From positions 62,001 to 126,000 of the forward strand of contig CAVZYN010000004.1 in NCBI GenBank assembly GCA_963779515.1: a stretch of 64,000 nucleotides of DNA, read 5' to 3'. The stretch comes from CAVZYN01 sp963779515 (GTDB lineage: Bacteria; Pseudomonadota; Alphaproteobacteria; Rhizobiales; Hyphomicrobiaceae). This document shows, piece after piece, positions 10,449 through 18,547 of the stretch. Each line of letters opens with the position of its first letter. The stretch's first letter is position 1. The position numbers were made by a program, and so were the translations under genes. The notes under the pieces were generated by a model that worked only from the letters and a program-made list of their open reading frames with translations, was not told the origin of the DNA and did not search any database.

Positions 10449-10691
10449 TCAGGTTCTACTTAGGTCTGCCGATCGCTTGCGACCTTCGGCGAGCACTGCA
10501 TCGGCATCGAACGCTTCGATTCTGCCCTGCGCAAAGGCCGCCAAACGCGCTTCGGCTTCTTCGGACCAAGCGCGGTCCCAATCGTCCGATGTGTCGCTTC
10601 CATGATTCAAGAGCAGATCGACGAGTTCGGCTTGCTCGTCGGCAGTTAGTTGACGAGCCTTGGCATAGAGTTCTTTGACATCGTCAGTCAT
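10449..10691 (-). CDS. Addiction-module antitoxin-like protein (orphan)
   Basis: Small acidic protein of 80 residues. The N-terminus 'DDVKELYAKARQLTADEQAELVDLLL' matches the pattern of the 'putative addiction module component' family (Unstab_antitox), short antitoxins usually paired with a RelE/ParE-like toxin. No toxin gene is adjacent on either strand; both neighbours are ABC binding protein genes. Inverted repeats flank it at 10402-10427 and 10714-10739, so it may be a stranded part of a mobile module. The C-terminal half (DADAVLAEGRKRSADL) fits the same family. Confidence 0.7.
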   Translation of the reverse strand: MTDDVKELYAKARQLTADEQAELVDLLLNHGSDTSDDWDRAWSEEAEARLAAFAQGRIEAFDADAVLAEGRKRSADLSRT

Positions 10692-10713
10692 CGCTTTGTC
10701 TCTTAGTGAAAAC

Positions 10714-10739
10714 GGGGTCAGACCCGAGGGTCTGACCCC
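10714..10739. repeat. Perfect inverted repeat GGGGTCAGACCC-GA-GGGTCTGACCCC
   Basis: A 12-bp perfect stem with a 2-base centre lies just after the stop of binding protein copy 2 and upstream of the antitoxin start. With the copy at 10402-10427 it brackets the antitoxin gene. Confidence 0.85.
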
Positions 10740-10745
10740 ATCCGG

Positions 10746-12323
10746 TTACTTCATGTCGATGTTCCAGAACACGGGAACCGGCGCGGTCAGGATGCCGCTG
10801 ATCTTTTTGTTGGCGGCGATCGGCTGGTAGTACTGACCGAGGTGGATGTGCGAGGTCTGCTCGGTCAGGCGCACCTGCACGGCTTCGGCGATGGCTTTCT
10901 GCTTCGCCGGGTCGACCTCACGGGCATACTGGTCGCGCAGCTTTTCCATGGTCTCGTCGTTGGGCCAGCCGAACGGCGCTTTGTCGCCGGCGGAGTTGAA
11001 GTAGGCGGCCATCACAGGGTTGGTGATGTCCGCCGAAACCCATGCGGTCAGGAAGGCGTGCCAGCCGCCGGCGTTGGCGGGATCCTTCTTGGTGCGGCGG
11101 GCGACGACCGTCTGCCAATCCATCGACTGCATGTCGACTTTGAAGCCGGCTTTTTCCATCAGTGACTTCGCGACTGGCGCGAGGTTGGTGAGGACGGCGA
11201 GGTCGGTCGAGTGCATCAACACGATGGGCGTGCCGTCGTATCCTGCTTCCTTCAACAGGGCCTGCGCCTTGGTCACGTTGGAGGTCAACAGACCGTCCAT
11301 GCCCTTGTCGGAGGCGAGCGCGGTGCCGCAGACGAACACGGAATTGCAGGTCTTGTAGTAGTCGGGGTTGCCGATGGTGGCGTCGAGGAAGTCTTTTTGG
11401 TTGAAGGCATACCAGAGAGCCTGGCGGACCTTCGGGTTGTCGAACGGCTTCTGCAGGTGGTTCGGGCGGAAGACGTATTGATTGCCGAGCGGATTGTAGT
11501 CCCAGAGCTTGACGTTGGCGTCTTTCTTGTAGAGCGGGATCAGGTCGTGGGGCGGCTGCTCGACGTAATCGATTTCGCCGGCGAGAAGCGCGTTGGCGGA
11601 TTGCTGATGATCGCTGATGGCGCGCCATTCGATGCGATCGAAGTTGACGATCTTGCCGCCGGCGAGGCCGGACGCGGGTTCCGCGCGCGGCTTATATTTA
11701 TCGTTCTTGACGTAGACCGTTTTGTCGCCGGGCTTCCATTCCTCTTTCTTGAAAATGAAAGGACCGGAGCCGGTGAAGTCGGCGATCTGCGTATTCGGGT
11801 CGGTGTCGGCGACGCGCTTTGGCATCATGAAGGGCACGTTCGAGGATGGCTTGCCGAGCGCGGTTATGACGAGGCCGGTCGGCTCCTTGAGCTTCATGAC
11901 GAAGGTCTTGGCGTCCTTCGCGGAGACGTTGTCGACAAAGGTATAGAGTTTTTGGCCCAAGCTATCCTTCTTGCTCCAGCGGGCCAGCGAGGCGACGCAA
12001 TCTTCCGCCGTTACGGGTGCGCCATCGTGCCAGGCGAGGCCATCGCGGAGCGTGAAGGTGTGGGTGAGCTTGTCGGCGGATGCCTCGTACTTGTCGACCA
12101 TCTGCGGCTTCACATCGCCCTTCTCGTCTTGGGAGAACAGCGTGTCGTAGATCATGTAGCCGTGATTGCGGACGATGTAGGCGGTGGTCCAGATCGGATC
12201 GACAATCTTCAGGTCCGAGTGCATGACCACGCGCAATGTCTTTTGCGCATGCGCCGGCGCAGTGAGCCCGGCGACGGCTGTGATGGCGGCCGCTGCAACA
12301 AAGCTACGACTTAGGATGCTCAT
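10746..12323 (-). CDS. ABC transporter substrate-binding protein (peptide/nickel family), copy 2
   Basis: Exported SBP_bac_5 receptor of 525 residues and the tandem paralogue of copy 1. The ORF is open further upstream, but ATG 12323 is chosen because it gives a clear signal peptide (MSILSRSFVAAAAITAVAGL, cleavage near AHA-Q) and GGGAGA lies about 8 bases before it. It shares 'DLKIVDPIWTTAYIVRNHGYM' and the 'FTLRDGLAWHDGAPVT' motif with its neighbour. It is the first gene of the transporter cluster in transcription order. Confidence 0.93.
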   Translation of the reverse strand: MSILSRSFVAAAAITAVAGLTAPAHAQKTLRVVMHSDLKIVDPIWTTAYIVRNHGYMIYDTLFSQDEKGDVKPQMVDKYEASADKLTHTFTLRDGLAWHDGAPVTAEDCVASLARWSKKDSLGQKLYTFVDNVSAKDAKTFVMKLKEPTGLVITALGKPSSNVPFMMPKRVADTDPNTQIADFTGSGPFIFKKEEWKPGDKTVYVKNDKYKPRAEPASGLAGGKIVNFDRIEWRAISDHQQSANALLAGEIDYVEQPPHDLIPLYKKDANVKLWDYNPLGNQYVFRPNHLQKPFDNPKVRQALWYAFNQKDFLDATIGNPDYYKTCNSVFVCGTALASDKGMDGLLTSNVTKAQALLKEAGYDGTPIVLMHSTDLAVLTNLAPVAKSLMEKAGFKVDMQSMDWQTVVARRTKKDPANAGGWHAFLTAWVSADITNPVMAAYFNSAGDKAPFGWPNDETMEKLRDQYAREVDPAKQKAIAEAVQVRLTEQTSHIHLGQYYQPIAANKKISGILTAPVPVFWNIDMK

Positions 12324-12497
12324 TCGATACGTCTCCCTGAGAACCAATGGGGCCGCGCGCTGTCTTGACGAGCGGTCGGCGCGTCCGGCGGTGCGAAACC
12401 GGCAGGACATGCAGCAATTAGACATGCCTGCTGGCGCAGGTCAAAGGGTGCAAGGCATTGTCAGGAGGCAATTATATTTATCGACGCAGCGCGGGTC

Positions 12498-12923
12498 TCA
12501 TGTGAGGGCAACCAGCGCCTGCCGGACGGGATCGGGCGGGGCAACGGCACGGCGGGCGGCGGTGTCGAAAAAGACGATGGTGGATTGCGAGGTGACGGCG
12601 CAGGTGCCGCCCGCGAAGACGCTGCTGACCACGACGAACGACTTGTTGCCGATGCGTGCGAGGCGCGTGCCGGCCTCGATCTCACCCGGGTAGCGGAGTT
12701 CTTTCAGGTAATCGATGATGATGCGAGCGAGGACGATATCGAGGTTTGGGACGCCGGCTGCGCGAATGAGCGGGAGCAGGAGGCCGCAGCGGGCGTGTTC
12801 GAGGTAGGCGGCGATGGCGGCGTTGTTGACGTGGCCGAGTGGGTCCTGGTCGCCGAAGCGGATCGGCAGGCGCGACCAGTGGGTGAAGGCGGCGCGGGAT
12901 GTTGGGTCGAAGGTGAGGTCCAT
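12498..12923 (-). CDS. Acyl-CoA thioesterase, 4HBT hotdog family
   Basis: A 141-residue single-domain hotdog protein. The catalytic motif 'IRFGDQDPLGHVNNA' sits at residues 21-35, with Asp27 in the position of the 4-hydroxybenzoyl-CoA thioesterase nucleophile/base. It is predicted to hydrolyse acyl-CoA thioesters in the cytoplasm; the substrate cannot be told from sequence. It stands alone, upstream of the ABC transporter cluster on the same strand. Confidence 0.88.
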   Translation of the reverse strand: MDLTFDPTSRAAFTHWSRLPIRFGDQDPLGHVNNAAIAAYLEHARCGLLLPLIRAAGVPNLDIVLARIIIDYLKELRYPGEIEAGTRLARIGNKSFVVVSSVFAGGTCAVTSQSTIVFFDTAARRAVAPPDPVRQALVALT

Positions 12924-12974
12924 CGTTGGTCCGGCGTGGAATATGGCCCCGTCACTCTAACGCACATTCAATAT

Positions 12975-13080
12975 TGTGCCTTCGGCAATATTTTTTGCGC
13001 TGGGTCCCGGATCGGCGCGGGGTCGCCTGCACCCGCGACTTGGCTTTTGGCCACCAATGGGATCCAGGGCGGGACACGCG
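12975..13080. repeat. Intergenic repeat (family B)
   Basis: GTGCCTTCGGCAATATTTTTTGCGCTGGGTCCCGGATC is followed by a diverged closing arm containing GGGATCCAGGGCGGGA. It lies between the divergently transcribed thioesterase and Mo-oxidoreductase genes. Confidence 0.55.
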
Positions 13081-13129
13081 ATCTTCCAGTTGTGTATGAT
13101 TGCTCAGCATCATCAGAGACGATCGCACC

Positions 13130-14227
13130 ATGCCCACAAACTCTCCCTTCCTCCGCCGCTCCGGCCGCCAGCATGCAGGCGCTGCGTTTTTTGCCGAGGA
13201 ATCCCGCCTCGCCAACCGCAATTCCGGCATCCCGCTCGAAATGCTGCGCCATGACATAACGCCCATTGGCGCGCACTACCTCCTCAACCACTTCGACATC
13301 CCCTATGTCGCCAACGACGACTGGCACGTCGAGATCGGCGGCGCCGTCAACATCGCGAAATCCATCTCCCTGGCCGAGATCAAACGCCTGCCGCAGCGTA
13401 CCCTCCGCGTCACCCTCGAATGTGCCGGCAACGGCCGCGCGCTTTTCACGCCGCGCTATCCCAGCATGCCCTGGCACCATGAAGCCGTCAGCACCGCCGA
13501 CTGGACCGGCACGCCACTCCGCCACGTCCTCGACCAAGCCGGCCTCGCGCCCGATGCCACCACCATCGCCTTCATCGGCGCCGATCGCGGCTTCGACAAC
13601 GGCGTCGAACATAATTTTGGCCGGGCGCTGGCCCGCGATCATGCACTGAGCGACGACGTGCTGCTCGTCCACGCCATGAACGGCGCGCCGCTGTTGCCGC
13701 AGCACGGCTTCCCGCTTCGCCTCATCGTGCCCGGCTGGTACGGCATGGCGAGCGTCAAATGGCTTCACAAGATCGACGTTCTAACCAAACCCTTCGACGG
13801 CTATCAGCAATCGCCCGGCTATCACTACCGCGAAAAATCCGGCGAACCGGGCACGCCGGTCAGCGCCATGCGCGTCAAATCCGTCATGATCCCGCCCGGC
13901 ATCCCCGACTGGTACACGCGCCAGCGCATGGTCGAGGCCGGCCGCGTCGATATTTTCGGCCGCGCCTGGTCCGGCAACGCCACACCAATCACCAAAGTCG
14001 AATTCGCCTGCGACGGCATCTGGCAGGCCGCCGAACTCGCTCCCGCCAACACGTCGCCCTTTGCCTGGCGCGGCTGGCATTGCGTCTGGGACGCCCGACC
14101 CGGCGAACACGATCTCATGTGCCGCGCCACCGACGCCGACGGCCACACCCAACCACTGTCCGCCCCCTGGGACAACGGCGGCTTCGGCAACAACAGCCTC
14201 CACCGCGTCAAAGTCTGGGTAAGATAG
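13130..14227 (+). CDS. Sulfite oxidase-like molybdopterin-dependent oxidoreductase
   Basis: A 365-residue protein with an oxidoreductase molybdopterin-binding domain followed by a Mo-co dimerisation domain. The Mo-ligating Cys is Cys98 in 'TLECAGNGRA'. Other typical segments are 'GADRGFDNG', 'HGFPLRLIVPGWYGMASVKWL' and the C-terminal 'GHTQPLSAPWDNGGFGNN'. It lacks an obvious signal peptide and haem domain, so it resembles SorA-type or plant-type sulfite oxidases without cytochrome; sulfite is the likely but unproven substrate. The start at 13130 is preferred over ATG 13100. Confidence 0.9.
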   Translation: MPTNSPFLRRSGRQHAGAAFFAEESRLANRNSGIPLEMLRHDITPIGAHYLLNHFDIPYVANDDWHVEIGGAVNIAKSISLAEIKRLPQRTLRVTLECAGNGRALFTPRYPSMPWHHEAVSTADWTGTPLRHVLDQAGLAPDATTIAFIGADRGFDNGVEHNFGRALARDHALSDDVLLVHAMNGAPLLPQHGFPLRLIVPGWYGMASVKWLHKIDVLTKPFDGYQQSPGYHYREKSGEPGTPVSAMRVKSVMIPPGIPDWYTRQRMVEAGRVDIFGRAWSGNATPITKVEFACDGIWQAAELAPANTSPFAWRGWHCVWDARPGEHDLMCRATDADGHTQPLSAPWDNGGFGNNSLHRVKVWVR

Positions 14228-14271
14228 TGCCAATCACTCTGACAAATCACACAAATGCCGCGATGAGTTTC

Positions 14272-14315
14272 CTCTCCCCTTGGGGAGAGGATGCCCGAAG
14301 GGCAGGTGAGGGGGC
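14272..14315. repeat. Palindromic intergenic repeat (family A)
   Basis: CTCTCCCCTTGGGGAGAGG plus GCCCGAAGGGC and GTGAGGGGGCC: this is the inverse orientation of the family A layout. It faces a second copy at 14341, so the two form a large inverted pair. Confidence 0.85.
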
Positions 14316-14340
14316 CTTTCTTCACTTCGCTGCCCACAAA

Positions 14341-14389
14341 GGCCCCCTCATCCGGCCTTCGGCCACCTTCTCCCCAAGGGGAGAAGGCA
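14341..14389. repeat. Palindromic repeat (family A) supplying the P450 leader
   Basis: CCCCCTCATCCGGCCTTCGGCC, then TTCTCCCCAAGGGGAGAAGG. The element ends one or two bases before the P450 start codon, so its GGAGAAGG arm is the only Shine-Dalgarno-like sequence for that gene and would be sequestered when the hairpin folds. Confidence 0.8.
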
Positions 14390-14390
14390 G

Positions 14391-15612
14391 ATGATCGTCC
14401 CGATCTTCAATCCAGCCGGCGCCGCCTATCGCGCGAATCCCTACCCGACGCTCGCGCACCTGCGCGCCGAAAACCCCGTGCACTGGAGCCCGCACGTCAA
14501 AGCCTGGGTGCTGACGCGTCACACCGACGTCCAGAACGCGCTGCGCTCCGATACGATGAGCGTCGACAAGATCACCCCGTTCTACAAGGCACTTCCCTCC
14601 GCGCGCCAAGCCGAACTCGAAACCCTCGTCCGCTACCTCGGCCGCTGGATGACCTTCCGTGATCCGCCCGATCACGGCCGTCTGCGCCGCCTCGTCGCCC
14701 GCGCCTTCACACCCAAATCCATGGCCGCGATCCAACCCAACGTCGAGGCCGTCACCGCACACCTCCTCGACCAGCTACACGGCCGCGACAGCTGCGATCT
14801 CGCCGCCGATTTCGCCAACCTCCTCCCCGCCTACGTCATTCTCGACATGCTCGGCGTGCCGCGCGCGATGCTGCCCGACATGAAGGCATGGTCCGACGAA
14901 ATCGGACTTTTTATCGGCACCTCGCAAGTCACGCCCGACCGCAATCAGCGCGCGCAAGCCGGCGTCATCGGCATGGCCGCCGCCTTCCGCCGCCTGATCG
15001 CCGAGCACCGCGCCAATCCACGCCCCGACATGCTGATGACGCTGATCGAGGCCAATGACGCCGGCGACGGCCGCCTCGACGACGACGAATTGATCGCAAC
15101 CGCCATTCTCTTCCTCTTCGCCGGCCACGAGACCTCCGCCAGCCTGCTTGCGATGTCATCTCTCGCGCTGATGCAAGACAACGATCGCCGCCGCGCGTTC
15201 CAAGCGCTCGAAGACCCGCGCGCCATCGCCACCGCCGTCGAAGAATTCCTCCGCTACGATGGCCCCACTCCCGCCATGATGCGCATCGCCATGATCGATC
15301 ACGAACATCGGTGGCCACACCATCAAGGCCAACGACCGCATCGTCACTTTGCTCGGTGCCGCCAACCGCGACCCCGATGTATTCACCGCACCCGACGCCC
15401 TCGACTTCACCCGCCGCCCCAACCCGCACGTCACCTTCGGCTACGGCCCGCACTTCTGCCTTGGCGCACCCCTCGCCCGCATGGAAGCGCAGATCGCCCT
15501 CCCGGCCCTCCACCGCCGCTATCCCGCGATGCGCCTCGCCACGCATGACCTCGATTGGGTCGACGGCCTCATCCTCCGCGCCCCAAAATCGTTACCCATC
15601 TTTCTCAAATAA
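14391..15612 (+). pseudogene. Cytochrome P450, frameshifted by one base
   Basis: Bacterial class I P450. The first 305 codons carry the I-helix motif AGHET at residues 244-248 and the ExxR region; the haem-binding segment FGYGPHFCLGAPLAR lies in the next frame. Removing one C at 15306 restores 'MIDHEIGGHTIKANDRIV' and joins the halves into a normal protein of about 406 residues. As sequenced, translation reads into an unrelated tail ending at 15548 and lacks the haem cysteine. No ferredoxin or reductase gene is adjacent. This is either a recent pseudogene or a sequence error. Confidence 0.88.
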
Positions 15613-15613
15613 G

Positions 15614-15785
15614 TGTTCGTCATCCCGGCCAAGGAGCCGCCCTTCAGCGGCGACGCGAGCCGGGAGCCGGCATAACGAGGGGCGAAGCCGCGATATCAAA
15701 AAGTACGAAGTAATACTGTGCCTTCGGCACTTCTTGTGCTGGGTCCCGCATCTCCTCACACTTCGCGCTCGTCGCGCAGGATGAC
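15614..15785. repeat. Composite intergenic repeat (family B) between P450 and alcohol dehydrogenase
   Basis: TCATCCCGGCCAAGGAGCCG with a CCCTTCAGCGGCGACGCGAGCC hairpin, then GTGCCTTCGGCACTTCTTGTGCTGGGTCCCG and a closing GCAGGATGACGA. Two repeat copies appear nested. The rest of this gap (15613-15905) shows no ORF. Confidence 0.6.
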
Positions 15786-15905
15786 GAAGTTTGTAGGTTC
15801 ACACCCGATCTGCGGCTCCAACGCTCCCCTGTCATCCGCTCTGGCATCTTCACACCCAGTCGTAGTTCCCGCTAGTCTCAGCCCACCCATTCAAGGAGCC
15901 CAACC

Positions 15906-16997
15906 ATGCGCGCCGCCGTCCTCACCGAAGTCAACAAACCGCTGCAGATCCTCGACCTGAAGCAGGAGGGTCCAAAAGCCGGCGAAGCCCGCGTCAAAGT
16001 CAAAGCTGCCGGGGTGTGCATGAGCGATTGGCACATCATGAATGGCGACTGGCCGCTGCCGCTGCCGATGGTGCTCGGCCACGAAGCCGCCGGTGAAGTC
16101 GTCGAGGTCGGCCCCGGCGTCACGAATGTCAAAGCCGGCGATCACGTCATCTTTTCGTTCCGCCCCCACTGCGGCCATTGCAACTACTGCGCAAAGGGCC
16201 GCACCGTGCTCTGCACCGGCCACGACGACACGCCGCGATGGGGCATGCACGACGGAACTTCGCGCGTCACCCTCAACGGCGAGCGCATCAACGTCATGGC
16301 CCGCATCGGCACCTTCACCGAATATTCCGTTTGCCCCGCCGAGCAGCTCGTGCCGATCCGCAAGGACCTCCCCTGGACGCATGCCGCCATCATCGGCTGC
16401 TCAGTTGCGACCGGCGTCGGTGCCGTCATCCGCCACGCCAACGTCGAAGCCGGCTCCAGCGTCCTCGTCGTCGGCTGCGGCGGCGTTGGCCTCAATGTCG
16501 TCCAAGGCGCCAAACTCACCGGCGCCAAGACCATCATCGCCTGCGACCTGGTCGACAAGAAGCTCGACTACGCAAAGCAATTCGGCGCCACCCACACGAT
16601 CAATGGCAAACGCGAAGACGTCGTCAAACGCGTCAAGGAAATCACCGGCCTCGGCGCCGATTACGCCTTCGATGCCATTGGCACCGAAGGTACGGTCGTG
16701 CAGATCGTCGATGCCATCGCGCCGGGCGGCCACGCTGTGATCGTTGGGATTCCGTCCTTCGCAACCCGCTCGCCGATCGCGCCGCATCTCATGGTTTATG
16801 GCGAGAAGACGCTCTCCGGCACCTATTACGGTTCCGTCCGCCCCAGCGTCGATTTCGGCATCCTTGCCGATCTCACCATGTCGAAGCGCATCAACCTCGA
16901 CGACCTCATCAGCCGCACCTACAAATTCGACGAGATCAACGAGGGCTTCAAACAGATGCTCGACGGCAACGTCGCCCGCGGCGTCATCCTGTTCTAG
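15906..16997 (+). CDS. Zinc-dependent alcohol dehydrogenase (MDR superfamily)
   Basis: NAD(P)-dependent medium-chain dehydrogenase of 363 residues. Catalytic zinc ligands are Cys38 and His59/Glu60 (GHEAAG); the four structural zinc cysteines are 89, 92, 95 and 103 in 'CGHCNYCAKGRTVLC'. The Rossmann loop VVGCGGVGLNVV lies near 184. The pattern resembles class III-type or benzyl-alcohol-type dehydrogenases; the exact substrate is not evident. An in-frame ATG follows a GGAG-containing leader. It stands as a single gene after the P450, and a functional link to it is only a possibility. Confidence 0.92.
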   Translation: MRAAVLTEVNKPLQILDLKQEGPKAGEARVKVKAAGVCMSDWHIMNGDWPLPLPMVLGHEAAGEVVEVGPGVTNVKAGDHVIFSFRPHCGHCNYCAKGRTVLCTGHDDTPRWGMHDGTSRVTLNGERINVMARIGTFTEYSVCPAEQLVPIRKDLPWTHAAIIGCSVATGVGAVIRHANVEAGSSVLVVGCGGVGLNVVQGAKLTGAKTIIACDLVDKKLDYAKQFGATHTINGKREDVVKRVKEITGLGADYAFDAIGTEGTVVQIVDAIAPGGHAVIVGIPSFATRSPIAPHLMVYGEKTLSGTYYGSVRPSVDFGILADLTMSKRINLDDLISRTYKFDEINEGFKQMLDGNVARGVILF

Positions 16998-17045
16998 CGC
17001 AAACGATGAGCGGGTCATTCCCCTCCCCGCCACGGGAAGAGGAAC

Positions 17046-17945
17046 CTAAGCGAAGTCGCTCGCTTTGAGGGCGAAGACTTCGGCGTGGCTATGTTCGGTG
17101 TCGAGCCAGAGGAAGGGGAGCGCGGGATAGGCGCGTTCCAGGGTGGCGCGGCCGTGGCCGACTTCGACGATCAGGATGCCGTCGGGTGTGAGGTGGTTTG
17201 GGGCTTCGGCGAGGATGCGGTGGACGAGGTCCATGCCGTCGGCGCCGCCGAGGTGGGCCATGACGGGCTCGGCCTTGTATTCGGGTGGGAAAGCATCGAC
17301 GGCGGATTGGGTGACGTAGGGCGGGTTTGAGATGATCAGATCGTAGCGGCGGCCAGCGAGGGGCGCGAAGAGATCGCCGGTGTGGAGATGGACGCGATCG
17401 GCGAGCGCGTGGCCGTCGATGTTGCGGGCGGCGACGGCGGCGGCGTCTTTCGAGAGTTCGACGGCATCGACGGTTGCGTCTGGGAAGGTGTGCGCCATCA
17501 GGATCGCGAGGCAGCCGGAGCCGGTGCAGAGATCAAGGGCGGTGGTGATTGCGCGGGCGTCGACGAGAACGGAGTCGAGGCCGCCGTCGAGCAGTTCGCC
17601 GATGTAGGAGCGGGGGACAATGACGCGTTCGTCGACGTAGAAGTGATGGCCGCGGATCCAGGCTTGATTGACGAGATAGGGCGCGGGTTTGCGGGTGGCG
17701 ATGCGGCGCTGGATGATCTCGGCGATGGCGTCGCGCTCGGGTGGCGTGAGGCGGGCGTCGAGCCAGGGGTCGAGCTGGTCTAGGGGCAAATCGAGGGTGG
17801 CGAGGATCAGGAAGGCGGCTTCGTCGAGGGCGGTCGCCGTGCCGTGGCCATAGACGAGTTTGGCGCGGCGGAATTGGCTGGTGGCGTAGCGCAGCCAGTC
17901 GCGGACGGTGAGGAGGTCAGCGGTGGAATTGAGATCTTTGGTCAA
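17046..17945 (-). CDS. prmB: Ribosomal protein L3 N5-glutamine methyltransferase
   Basis: A 299-residue SAM-dependent methyltransferase that modifies a glutamine of ribosomal protein uL3. It has the HemK-family N-terminal helical domain, the SAM motif 'ALDLCTGSGCLAILMA' and the catalytic NPPY near residue 207 in 'LIISNPPYVTQSAVD'. The segment 'PPEYKAEPVMAHLGGADGMDLVHRIL' is characteristic of PrmB rather than PrmC. Its start overlaps the stop of a small upstream ORF by four bases. Confidence 0.93.
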   Translation of the reverse strand: MTKDLNSTADLLTVRDWLRYATSQFRRAKLVYGHGTATALDEAAFLILATLDLPLDQLDPWLDARLTPPERDAIAEIIQRRIATRKPAPYLVNQAWIRGHHFYVDERVIVPRSYIGELLDGGLDSVLVDARAITTALDLCTGSGCLAILMAHTFPDATVDAVELSKDAAAVAARNIDGHALADRVHLHTGDLFAPLAGRRYDLIISNPPYVTQSAVDAFPPEYKAEPVMAHLGGADGMDLVHRILAEAPNHLTPDGILIVEVGHGRATLERAYPALPFLWLDTEHSHAEVFALKASDFA

Positions 17946-18316
17946 GATGCGCGCGGGTGTTTGAGGACGATCGCGTGCTTATCGGGCAAGTGGTGTCGGG
18001 TTGTCGAGGGACGTTGAGCGACAATGGTCCCTTCGAAGGCCCCCTCATCCGCCCCTTCGGGGACCTTCTCCCCAAGGGGAGAAGGACGAAGTGCTTCCTC
18101 CCCAAGGGGAGAAGGAAGACTTCCGATGCGTTGGGCGCGAACGGTGGTGCCGCGGGAGAGGCAGGAGGCGTCGTCGTAAACGGGTTTGGGGCGGCGCTGG
18201 TCGTCGCGCATGATCTGGCGCGCGACGTTTGCGCACTGGACGCGGTCGTCATAGGGGCCGAAAACAATCACGCCACCGGCACTGAGGATCATCGCCAACT
18301 CGAACATGCAAGTCAT
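17942..18316 (-). CDS. Small hypothetical protein with repeat-derived C-terminal half
   Basis: I do not recognise this 124-residue protein. The first part ('MFELAMILSAGGVIVFGPYDDRVQCANVARQIM') looks like a genuine short exported or membrane-anchored protein; an alternative start is ATG 18307. From about residue 66 the chain is the translation of two family A palindromes (reads SPLGEE...SPLGEKVPEG) and then unrelated sequence, so the original C-terminus seems to have been replaced when repeats inserted. The stop overlaps the prmB start (ATGA-type), which may couple the two. Confidence 0.5.
   Translation of the reverse strand: MTCMFELAMILSAGGVIVFGPYDDRVQCANVARQIMRDDQRRPKPVYDDASCLSRGTTVRAQRIGSLPSPLGEEALRPSPLGEKVPEGADEGAFEGTIVAQRPSTTRHHLPDKHAIVLKHPRAS
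18039..18118. repeat. Two adjacent palindromic repeats (family A) inside a small ORF
   Basis: CCCCCTCATCCGCCCCTTCGGGG, TTCTCCCCAAGGGGAGAAGG and a second TCCTCCCCAAGGGGAGAAGG arm. The second arm is a partial duplication of the first. Confidence 0.85.
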
Positions 18317-18464
18317 TCCTACGCTGTCGTGCTTTGATAGCTGGGGAATGTGGGATCAATGCGTCCACTGATGTAGATGCAGCGGCCGATCCGTGTTGTG
18401 GCAGCGCCGCTTTTTGTGCTGGCTTGTATTGGAGGGTTGGTTGCCAAGCAGAGTCTTGCGCTGG

Positions 18465-18513
18465 GTCCCGGGTCTCGTTGGCGATGAAGGATCGCCGCCT
18501 CGCCCGGGATGAC
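18465..18513. repeat. Intergenic repeat (family B) upstream of the luciferase-like gene
   Basis: GCGCTGGGTCCCGGGTCTCG, a central GGCGATGAAGGATCGCC hairpin and CGCCCGGGATGACG. It lies about 30 bases before the next gene's ribosome binding site. Confidence 0.65.
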
Positions 18514-18547
18514 GTGAATTGGGAGAGGTCCGTAGAGGAAAATGCAG

